From Paludibaculum fermentans (lineage in GTDB: Bacteria; Acidobacteriota; Terriglobia; Bryobacterales; Bryobacteraceae), in the NCBI RefSeq assembly GCF_015277775.1, contig NZ_CP063849.1, positions 7,889,501-7,953,500 of the forward strand: a stretch of DNA of 64,000 bases. The letters are read 5' to 3'. The notes under the pieces were generated by a model that was not told the origin of the DNA, made no database searches, and worked only from the letters and a program-made list of their open reading frames with translations. Each line of letters opens with the position of its first letter. Position 1 is the stretch's first letter. The position numbers were made by a program, and so were the translations under genes. This document shows, one piece after another, positions 9,849 through 17,120 of the stretch.

Positions 9849-11600
9849 ATGCCCAACGACGACTCAGCAGGGAACAAACCGGTGAACGGGAACGAAGGCG
9901 CCTCTGAAGCGCAGCCGCGCCCGTCTAACTTCATTCGCGACATCATCTTGAAGGACATCGCCAGCGGCAAGCACGACGGCCGTGTCCAGACGCGCTTTCC
10001 CCCTGAGCCCAACGGCTACCTCCACATCGGTCACGCCAAGTCCATCTGCCTCAACTTCGGCCTCGCGGCTGAGTTCAACGGCAAATGCAACTTGCGCTTC
10101 GACGACACCAACCCCTGTAAGGAAGAGGTGGAATACGTCGATTCGATCATCGAGGACGTCCGTTGGATGGGCTTCCAGCCGGACGGTGTCTACTACGCCT
10201 CCGATTACTTCGGCCAGCTCCACGCCTGGGCCATCGATCTCATCAAGGCCGGTAAGGCCTATGTGTGCGACCTGACCGCAGAAGAGGTCCGCAAATATCG
10301 CGGCACGCTCTCTGAGCCCGGCACCGAAAGCCCCTATCGCAACCGCACCATCGAAGAGAATCTCGATCTCTTCGAACGCATGGGCAAGGGCGAGTTCCCC
10401 GACGGAACCCGCACGCTCCGCTCAAAGATCGACATGACCTCGCCGAACCTGAACATGCGCGATCCCGTGATGTACCGCATCCTCCATGCGGATCACCACC
10501 GCACGGGCGGCACATGGTGCATCTACCCGATGTACGACTTCACCCACGGCCAGTCCGATTCCATCGAGAAGATCAGCCACTCCATCTGTACGCTCGAGTT
10601 CGAGGATCACCGGCCCCTGTACGACTGGTACATCGAGAGCCTCGGCATCTTCCCGCCGCAACAGATCGAGTTCGACCGCCTCAACCTGACCTACACTCTG
10701 CTCAGCAAGCGCAAGCTCCTGGCGCTCGTTCAGAATAAGGTGGTCTCCGGCTGGGACGACCCGCGCATGCCCACGCTCAGCGGCATCCGTCGCCGCGGCT
10801 ACACGCCCGAAGCCATGCGCACGTTCTGCTCCCGTATCGGCGTCTCCAAAACCAACGGCACCATCGAGCTCGGGCTCCTCGAGCACGCCGTCCGCGAGGA
10901 TCTCAATAAGCGCGCCGCCCGCGTCATGGCCGTCCTGAAACCCATCAAGGTCATCATCGACAACTACCCCGAAGGGCAGGTCGAGGAGATGGAAGCCGTC
11001 AACAATCCCGAGGACGAATCCATGGGCACACGCCAGGTGCCGTTCTCCCGGGAAATTTACATTGAGCAGGATGACTTCCGCGAAGTGCCCCCCAAGGGCT
11101 ACTACCGCCTCTCGCCCGGCAAGGAAGTAAGACTTCGTTACGCCTATCTAATTACGTGCACGAGCGTCTTAAAGAACCAGGCTGGAGAAGTGGTGGAAGT
11201 GCATTGCTCCTACGATCCCGCGACCCGTGGCGGCAACACCCCCGACGGGCGCAAAGTGAAATCCACCATACATTGGGTCTCCGCACCTCACGCAATCAGC
11301 GCTGAAGTGCGGATGTACGAAAATCTCTTCAGCAAGGAAGATCCCAACGACGTCGCCGAGGGCAGGGATTGGATGGACAATCTCAATCCCCACTCCCTCG
11401 AGGTCGTCACAGGCGGCAAACTCGAGCCCAGCCTGTCAGACGCCGCTCCGGGCAACCGCTACCAGTTCGAGCGCCTGGGCTACTTCTGTGCCGACACGGA
11501 CAGCAAGCCCGGCAGCCTCGTGTTCAACCGGACCGTCGGACTGCGCGACTCGTGGGCCAAGATCGAGAAAGCCCAGAACCAGAAAGAGAAGGGCTCCTAG
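9849..11600 (+). CDS. glnS: Glutamine--tRNA ligase
   Basis: A 583-residue GlnRS, class Ib. The signature [15 protein letters not shown] places HIGH at 59-62, and the KMSKS-type loop is L285-SKRK. The catalytic core, GlnRS-specific RFDDTNP segment and C-terminal beta-barrel anticodon-binding domain are all present. Direct GlnRS shows that this organism can charge tRNA-Gln without the GatCAB transamidation route, and gltX next door supplies the glutamyl enzyme. AAGGA lies about 15 bases before the ATG. The first 28 residues are a polar, non-conserved extension. Confidence 0.96.
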   Translation: MPNDDSAGNKPVNGNEGASEAQPRPSNFIRDIILKDIASGKHDGRVQTRFPPEPNGYLHIGHAKSICLNFGLAAEFNGKCNLRFDDTNPCKEEVEYVDSIIEDVRWMGFQPDGVYYASDYFGQLHAWAIDLIKAGKAYVCDLTAEEVRKYRGTLSEPGTESPYRNRTIEENLDLFERMGKGEFPDGTRTLRSKIDMTSPNLNMRDPVMYRILHADHHRTGGTWCIYPMYDFTHGQSDSIEKISHSICTLEFEDHRPLYDWYIESLGIFPPQQIEFDRLNLTYTLLSKRKLLALVQNKVVSGWDDPRMPTLSGIRRRGYTPEAMRTFCSRIGVSKTNGTIELGLLEHAVREDLNKRAARVMAVLKPIKVIIDNYPEGQVEEMEAVNNPEDESMGTRQVPFSREIYIEQDDFREVPPKGYYRLSPGKEVRLRYAYLITCTSVLKNQAGEVVEVHCSYDPATRGGNTPDGRKVKSTIHWVSAPHAISAEVRMYENLFSKEDPNDVAEGRDWMDNLNPHSLEVVTGGKLEPSLSDAAPGNRYQFERLGYFCADTDSKPGSLVFNRTVGLRDSWAKIEKAQNQKEKGS

Positions 11601-11626
11601 TCAGGAAGACGGAAGGCTTCAATAAG

Positions 11627-13204
11627 ATGATCATCCTGGGTATCGGGGGCATCCTGAAGGACGCCGCATGTGCCGTCCTTGTGGACGGTGAGTTAGTGGC
11701 CGCGATTGAGGAGCCCAAAGTCGCTCCGCACGGCCCGCAAGGTGGGCTGCCCATCCATGCGGCCATGATGGCCCTTCAATTGGCCGGCGTGGAACCCGGC
11801 GACGTCCAGACCGTTGCCTTGGCTCGCCCGTTTGCGGAGACCAACGGCCGCCATCACCTCCACGTGGAGTTGCGGGAACTGTTCCCGTCCGCGCGCATCG
11901 TCACCGTGGAACACCACCAGGCGCACGCGTCCTCGGCTTACTTCGCTTCGCCGTTTGAATATGCCAGCGTCCTCACGCTGGACCGCTCCGGTGATTTCCG
12001 CTGCGGTTCCCGCTGGCGCGCCGCCGGCAACCAGATCCACCTCGAGAAAGAGATCTCATATCCTGACTCGCTGGGTGATCTTTATAGCCGCGTCACCCAC
12101 CTCCTGGGCTTCCAGCCTGGCGCCGACGAACACAAGGTGCAGTGGCTCTCCACGGCCGGCTCGCCCGATCTCGCCGCCCTGTTCCGCAGCATCCTGGTCC
12201 AGGAAGGCATCGGCCTGCGCGTCGATCGCTCCTGGTTTGACAACGACCGGATGAACGGCGGAGGCTTCAGCGCACGATTTTACATGGCGCTGGGACTGGA
12301 AGATGGTGCCGAAATCCCGGCAGATATGAAGCCTCGCATCGCTGCGGGGTTGCAGTCCGCCATCGAACGCCTGGTCATCGAAATGGCCGGTGAAGGCGAA
12401 AACCTCTGCCTCGCCGGTGGCCTCGCGCTCAACGCCCTGCTCGTCGCTGCCCTCGAACGCAGCGGTCATTGGAAGAACGTCTTCGTCCAGCCCGCCGCCG
12501 GCAACAGCGGCACCGCCATCGGAGCCGCCTACCACGCCTGGCACGTCGTTCACGGCCGCGACCAACGCGCGCCCATGACCACCCTGTCTCTCGGACCCAG
12601 CTTCACGTCCGAAGAGATCAAAAAGGTAATCGAGAACTGTAAACTCGGCTTCCGCTACCTGCTCACCACGGACGAAGTCCTCGAAGCCGCCATTACGCAG
12701 TTAGCCGCCGACAAAATCGTCGCCTGGATGCAGGGCCGCATGGAGTTCGGACCCCGGGCCCTGGGTCAGCGGTCCATACTGGCTTCACCGCTCAACCCCT
12801 ACTCGACGGAGAATCTGAACGTTTTCATCAAGCATCGCGAGCCGTTTCGTAAGTTTGCCGCTTCGGTGCCGGTGGAACTGGCGTCGGAGTACTTTGACGT
12901 CGGCCGCAACGCCCGCTTCCTGGCCACCGTCGGCCGCGTCCGCGATGCCCATCGCAAGACCTTCGAGAGCGCGGTGCTGGGCGATGGACTGGTGCGTGTC
13001 CACACGGTGGATCCGCAGGAGAACCCGCTCTTCCACAAGCTGCTGCTGTCGTGGGGCCGCAAGACCGGCCTGCCCGTGCTCTACAACACGTCGTTCAACC
13101 TGTTCGGAGATCCCTTGGTCTGCACGCCCAGGGACGCCGTGAGGAGCTTCTACTCCTCCGGAATCGACGCCCTGGTCGTGGGGAACTTCCTGTTGGAGAA
13201 GTGA
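11627..13204 (+). CDS. NodU/CmcH-family carbamoyltransferase
   Basis: A 525-residue protein starting MIILGIGGILKDAA, with GGAAGG ten bases before the ATG; a longer frame inside glnS is rejected. The N-terminal Kae1/TobZ-like domain has VEHHQAHASSAYF (H96, H97, H100), the metal-binding histidine cluster of O-carbamoyltransferases. The C-terminal YrdC-like part has FGPRALGQRSIL and LYNTSFNLFGDP. Relatives carbamoylate Nod factors, antibiotics or other hydroxyl groups using carbamoyl phosphate and ATP. The N-terminus reads KDAACAVLVDGELVAAIEE in place of the usual HDSSA start, a small deviation. No biosynthetic cluster surrounds it, so the substrate is unknown. It ends one base from the convergent lepB. 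Confidence 0.85.
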   Translation: MIILGIGGILKDAACAVLVDGELVAAIEEPKVAPHGPQGGLPIHAAMMALQLAGVEPGDVQTVALARPFAETNGRHHLHVELRELFPSARIVTVEHHQAHASSAYFASPFEYASVLTLDRSGDFRCGSRWRAAGNQIHLEKEISYPDSLGDLYSRVTHLLGFQPGADEHKVQWLSTAGSPDLAALFRSILVQEGIGLRVDRSWFDNDRMNGGGFSARFYMALGLEDGAEIPADMKPRIAAGLQSAIERLVIEMAGEGENLCLAGGLALNALLVAALERSGHWKNVFVQPAAGNSGTAIGAAYHAWHVVHGRDQRAPMTTLSLGPSFTSEEIKKVIENCKLGFRYLLTTDEVLEAAITQLAADKIVAWMQGRMEFGPRALGQRSILASPLNPYSTENLNVFIKHREPFRKFAASVPVELASEYFDVGRNARFLATVGRVRDAHRKTFESAVLGDGLVRVHTVDPQENPLFHKLLLSWGRKTGLPVLYNTSFNLFGDPLVCTPRDAVRSFYSSGIDALVVGNFLLEK

Positions 13205-13205
13205 T

Positions 13206-14027
13206 CTAGCCCAGCGGGTAGGGCCGCGGGACCATCAGCGTGCGATTCCAGCGGGTCTTCGAGAAGAAGTGGGTCGCCAGGTCGATCAGGTGGTTCAGGG
13301 AGATGATGTTGGGGTCGGCCAGCGCTTCCGTGGTCGCGTCATACGACCAGAAGATGATGGCCGGCTTGCCCACGATGTTGTCGCGAGGAACGAAGCCCCA
13401 GTAACGGGAGTCCAGCGAGTTGTCGCGGTTGTCGCCCATCGCGAAGTAGCAGTTCGGCGGGACCACGATCTCGCCGTCCTTCATGTTCTCCGACAGCATC
13501 TTCACCGCGCCCGCCTCCAGCCGCATGTTCGGCTCGCTGGGGAAGTTGTCGCGGTAAGAGTCGAGGTAGTTCATCTTGTGGACTACATACGGCTCGGTCA
13601 TCTTCTTGCCGTTGAGGACGAGTTCCTTGTTGATGAGCTTGATGTGGTCGCCCGGCACGCCGATCACGCGCTTGATGTAGTTCTGGCGCGGATCCACCGG
13701 CCACTTGAAGACGATGATGTCCCCGCGCTTGATGGGGGTGTAGGGCAGCAGGTACTTGCTGATGGCGCCGGGCGGCGAGAAGGCCAGTTTGTCCACGAAC
13801 ATGTGGTCGCCGATGAGCACGGTGTCCTCCATCGAGCCGGTAGGGACGACAAAGGCCTGCAGGATCGTGGTGGTGCCGAAGAGCAGCAGGATGATGGTGA
13901 CGGACCACTCGGAGACAAACGACCGCACCTGCTCCGGGAAGTCGGGTTTCACCTTCTGGACCTTTGAGGAATCTTGCTGCTGAGGTACGGGCTCAGTGCC
14001 GCTGGGCTTCTTTGCTTTTTGCTTCAT
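13206..14027 (-). CDS. lepB: Signal peptidase I (copy A)
   Basis: A 273-residue type I signal peptidase, membrane-anchored with its active site on the outer face, which removes signal peptides from Sec and Tat substrates. One N-terminal membrane helix (about 43-60) precedes box B PTGSMEDT with catalytic Ser65. Box D YIKRVIGVPGD has the general-base Lys119, and box E is MGDNRDNSLDSRYWG. A polar extension of about 40 residues precedes the helix. It lies four bases behind a second, closely similar signal peptidase gene, clearly a tandem duplication. The Ser/Lys dyad is intact. Confidence 0.95.
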   Translation of the reverse strand: MKQKAKKPSGTEPVPQQQDSSKVQKVKPDFPEQVRSFVSEWSVTIILLLFGTTTILQAFVVPTGSMEDTVLIGDHMFVDKLAFSPPGAISKYLLPYTPIKRGDIIVFKWPVDPRQNYIKRVIGVPGDHIKLINKELVLNGKKMTEPYVVHKMNYLDSYRDNFPSEPNMRLEAGAVKMLSENMKDGEIVVPPNCYFAMGDNRDNSLDSRYWGFVPRDNIVGKPAIIFWSYDATTEALADPNIISLNHLIDLATHFFSKTRWNRTLMVPRPYPLG

Positions 14028-14031
14028 CGTC

Positions 14032-14865
14032 TCAGTTCTTTAGATCATAGCCGCGGATCAGCATGAACGTGCGCTTCCAACGTGTCTTCGTAAAGAAGTG
14101 ACGAGCAAGATCCAGCAAATGTTCAATATCAACGCCGGAGTTGACAAGCCTCTCGGTGGGCGCGTCATACGACCAATAGACCAGCAGGGGTTTGCCGATG
14201 ATGTTGGCGCGGGGAACGAACCCCCAATAGCGCGAGTCAAGTGACGAGTCGCGGTTGTCGCCCATGGCGAAGTAGGAGTCGGGCGGGACGACGACTTCTC
14301 CATTCACGACACATTTGTCCAGCATCTCGAGCGCCCTGTCGTCGACGCGGGTGTTCGGGTCTGTGGGGAAGTTGTCGCGGTAGGAGTCGATGAAGTCGGT
14401 CTTGTTGAACTTATAGGGCTCATCCATCGGCTTGCCGTTGAGAACAAGCTGCTTATTGATGAGCTTGATGTGGTCGCCGGGCACCCCGATGACGCGCTTC
14501 ACGAAGGTCTGGCGGATGTCCACCGGGTAGCGGAAGACGATGATGTCGCCGCGCTTGACCGGCGTATACGGCAGGATGTACTTGCTCACCACGCCGGCTG
14601 GGGCAAACGCCAGCTTGTCGACCAGTAAGTGGTCGCCAATCAGGAGGTTGTCTTCCATTGAGCCGGTGGGGATGACGAACGCCTGGATGAGCGCCGTGGT
14701 GCCGAACAGCAGCAGCAGGATGGTGACGGCCCACTCAGCGATGGCGCCGCGAGGCTGCTCGCCATGCTGGTGATCTTCGGGCGTATCAATAGCCGCCGCG
14801 GCCTCAATAGGTTGTGGGCTGACCGGATCGGACTGGATGTCCGCCGACAGATTGTCGTCCTGCAC
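14032..14865 (-). CDS. lepB: Signal peptidase I (copy B)
   Basis: A 277-residue paralogue of the downstream signal peptidase, starting at a GTG. The membrane helix (about 44-62) is followed by PTGSMEDN with Ser69, FVKRVIGVPGD with Lys123, and MGDNRDSSLDSRYWG. The two copies share the same domain order and the C-terminal pattern HFFxKTRWxRT, but differ in the N-terminal tail and in the insert after the catalytic Lys. Both appear active and may divide substrates. It sits 24 bases after a gene for a membrane protein with a degenerate JAB domain, so the three genes probably form one operon read leftward. Confidence 0.95.
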   Translation of the reverse strand: MQDDNLSADIQSDPVSPQPIEAAAAIDTPEDHQHGEQPRGAIAEWAVTILLLLFGTTALIQAFVIPTGSMEDNLLIGDHLLVDKLAFAPAGVVSKYILPYTPVKRGDIIVFRYPVDIRQTFVKRVIGVPGDHIKLINKQLVLNGKPMDEPYKFNKTDFIDSYRDNFPTDPNTRVDDRALEMLDKCVVNGEVVVPPDSYFAMGDNRDSSLDSRYWGFVPRANIIGKPLLVYWSYDAPTERLVNSGVDIEHLLDLARHFFTKTRWKRTFMLIRGYDLKN

Positions 14866-14889
14866 TCTCGCTATTGTACCGGATCCCGG

Positions 14890-16218
14890 CTACTTGGCGG
14901 CTTGACTCGGCTTAGCCTCTTCCAGGATGCGAGTCTCCAGGGATTCGGCCACGCTGTTCCGGTCTCGCGGGAAGATCTCCAGCCGGAACTTGACGTTGTT
15001 GGTCGCATTCCGGTAGAGCACCCCGCCGCGGCTGAGGTCTTCCTGCTTGAGCTCAACGGTCTTGCTGTTGTCGCCGTCCTGGATGTGAAGGATGCCGCGC
15101 TTCGCGTTGCGGAAGGCCAGCGTGTCGGTATTCCACTTGAGGTGAAGGTTCTCGCCGAACTGGACGAGGGTCAGGTCCAGGAGATACGGGTCAGTCGCGG
15201 CGTCGGGCGCCTTCTGGCTCTTATAGCTGAGGGCGATCTGGAAGCCGAGGACGACGCCAAGCAACAGAAAGATAAAGGATAACGGGATCCAGATCCAGCC
15301 GCTGCGGTACTTGGAGCGGGGCAGCGGGTCGGGCAGCGCCTGGTCGATGGCGGACTGGTTGCGAGGGCCGGCGGCAGCCAACCCATTCAGGCTCAGCGCG
15401 GCGAGCGCCGGAAGCTCCACTGGCTCCGGATGTTGCGGAAGCTGGGGCTCTTCGACGGTCAGGTTGTAGCCTGTGGCGGCGGTTTCGAGTTCAGGGTCAG
15501 CGACTTCGACCCCTCGGGGCCGGCGGGCGGGTTTGCCTCCGCCGAGTTCCTTGCGGCGGAACGGGAACGTCTGCTGGGCGGGGTCCGACGGGAACTCGCC
15601 GTTCTCGCGGTAGAAGAACGTGGCTTCGCTGGCGCGGGTGGCGTACGGCTTCACCAGCAGGCAGATCGCCGTCTGCATGGGGAAGCGCTTCTCCAGAAGC
15701 GTCAGGTCTTCAGGGGCCAACTGCATGACATCGCGGGTGTTGCTGCGATAGAAACCGACGACATGGATGCGCTTGTCCGGTGCAGGGGTCCACTTGGCGA
15801 TTGCCTCGTCCAGATTATGGAGGTCCGTCTCGGAGAGGATGTAGGACGGGCCGCGCATGTGCTCACAGTCGACGGGTACGAAATCTTCGATCCGCAGGAC
15901 GGTGCGTTCTCCGGTCTCGGCCGAACCGAGCAGGATGCCGCCCACTTCAGCACCGCGGCGAGGCACGGCGCCGAAGCCGCGCATGATCTCGAAGCCCAGG
16001 CGGTCGATCAGGTCGAAGTCGACATAGATCGACATCGGTTTGCCCGGGATTTCATAGAGATAGGCGGTGCCCGCAGGCTTTTCGGGCTCAGGGGCTGAGG
16101 CGGTGGTCTGGTGCTGTTGATCCATGAGGCTCGTCGCGGCAGGCCCACCTTCCGAGCGGCGGCCATGCGACTGGCTATCCGTTCTATCGTAGGGGGGCCG
16201 ACCAGATAACTCAAGCAT
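14890..16218 (-). CDS. Membrane protein with degenerate JAB/MPN-like domain
   Basis: A 442-residue protein. AAGGA sits eight bases before the ATG at 16218; a second ATG at 16125 is possible but has a poor ribosome site. After a polar N-terminus, residues about 65-200 resemble a JAB/MPN metalloprotease: VGGILLGS, then HVVGFYRSNTRD where active enzymes have GxYHSHP, then APEDLTLLEKRF for SxxD. Both metal-binding histidines are replaced (Arg, Asn), so catalysis is unlikely. A Pro-rich linker leads to one membrane helix (WIWIPLSFIFLLLGVVLGF) and a C-terminal beta-rich domain of about 100 residues. It heads an operon with two signal peptidases. Its role is unknown; a scaffolding or substrate-recognition function at the membrane is inference. 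Confidence 0.6.
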   Translation of the reverse strand: MLELSGRPPYDRTDSQSHGRRSEGGPAATSLMDQQHQTTASAPEPEKPAGTAYLYEIPGKPMSIYVDFDLIDRLGFEIMRGFGAVPRRGAEVGGILLGSAETGERTVLRIEDFVPVDCEHMRGPSYILSETDLHNLDEAIAKWTPAPDKRIHVVGFYRSNTRDVMQLAPEDLTLLEKRFPMQTAICLLVKPYATRASEATFFYRENGEFPSDPAQQTFPFRRKELGGGKPARRPRGVEVADPELETAATGYNLTVEEPQLPQHPEPVELPALAALSLNGLAAAGPRNQSAIDQALPDPLPRSKYRSGWIWIPLSFIFLLLGVVLGFQIALSYKSQKAPDAATDPYLLDLTLVQFGENLHLKWNTDTLAFRNAKRGILHIQDGDNSKTVELKQEDLSRGGVLYRNATNNVKFRLEIFPRDRNSVAESLETRILEEAKPSQAAK

Positions 16219-16297
16219 AAATCATCCTTTTCCCTTATCGGCAGCGTTGGGCTTTTCCTTCAGGCATACTAGGCAAGTAGTTAAGGGAAATCACCTT

Positions 16298-17119
16298 ATG
16301 GCCGGAGTTCTGTACATCGTTGCCACCCCGATCGGGAACCTGTCCGACATGACATACCGGGCGGTGGAGACCCTGAAGGCCGTGGACCACATCGCCTGCG
16401 AAGACACGCGGCAAACCCGTAAGCTGCTGGATCACTTCGGCATAGCGGCTCACCCGCTGAGCTACCACGAGCACAATGAAGCCGAGCGGACGGTGGACTT
16501 GCTGCAGCGGCTGGAGAGTGGCGCGTCGATTGCGATCGTTTCGGACGCCGGGACGCCGCTGATTTCGGATCCGGGCTATCGCATTGTAAACGCGGCGGCG
16601 GAACGAGGCATCCGGGTGGTTCCGATCCCTGGCGTCTCGGCCCTGATCACAGCGCTTTCGGCCGCAGGCTTGCCGACCGATTCGTTCCGGTTCTGCGGGT
16701 TTTTCCCGCGAAAGTCAGGCGAACGCCGGAGGATGCTGGAGGGGCTGCTTACTGAGGAGTCGACGCTGGCGTTCTATGAGGCGCCGCACCGGATTCTGGA
16801 GTCGCTGCAGGACGTGGAAGAGGTGCTCGGGGATCCCCCGGTGGTCGCGGCCCGGGAGCTAACGAAGATGCATGAAGAGTTCCTGCGTGGGCCGGCTTCG
16901 GCCGTGCGGGCCACGTTGGCGGCTCGGGATTCCGTGAAGGGCGAGTTCACGCTGCTTGTGGGCAAGTCCGAGAAGAAGCCTCAGCTGGACGAAAGCGTAC
17001 AGGATGCGGTGAAGCGGCTGGAGGCGGCCGGGCTGCCACGCATGGACGCGATCAAGGCTGTGGCGCGGGAGCGGGGCCTGGGCAAGCGCGACGTCTACAA
17101 GATCCTGGAGCAGGGCTAA
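16298..17119 (+). CDS. rsmI: 16S rRNA (cytidine(1402)-2'-O)-methyltransferase
   Basis: A 273-residue tetrapyrrole-methylase-fold enzyme that 2'-O-methylates C1402 in the 16S rRNA decoding centre using SAM. The start MAGVLYIVATPIGNLSDMT is typical, with AAGGGAAA before the ATG. Further signatures are CEDTRQTRKLL, SDAGTPLISDPG and the RsmI-type C-terminal helix DAIKAVARERGLGKRDVYK. It is transcribed divergently from the JAB-like gene and ends two bases before the convergent permease gene, leaving no room for a separate terminator. Confidence 0.95.
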   Translation: MAGVLYIVATPIGNLSDMTYRAVETLKAVDHIACEDTRQTRKLLDHFGIAAHPLSYHEHNEAERTVDLLQRLESGASIAIVSDAGTPLISDPGYRIVNAAAERGIRVVPIPGVSALITALSAAGLPTDSFRFCGFFPRKSGERRRMLEGLLTEESTLAFYEAPHRILESLQDVEEVLGDPPVVAARELTKMHEEFLRGPASAVRATLAARDSVKGEFTLLVGKSEKKPQLDESVQDAVKRLEAAGLPRMDAIKAVARERGLGKRDVYKILEQG

Positions 17120-17120
17120 G

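Noticed and set aside
12800-13300. Replication origin at the strand-composition switch
   Set aside because: The switch falls within and just after a coding gene with a one-base convergent gap. No DnaA-box cluster or dnaA/dnaN/gyrB gene is present.
14890-16218. Active JAMM deubiquitinase-like protease
   Set aside because: The HxH pair is replaced by Arg and Asn, so zinc binding is not expected. The protein is treated as a catalytically dead relative.
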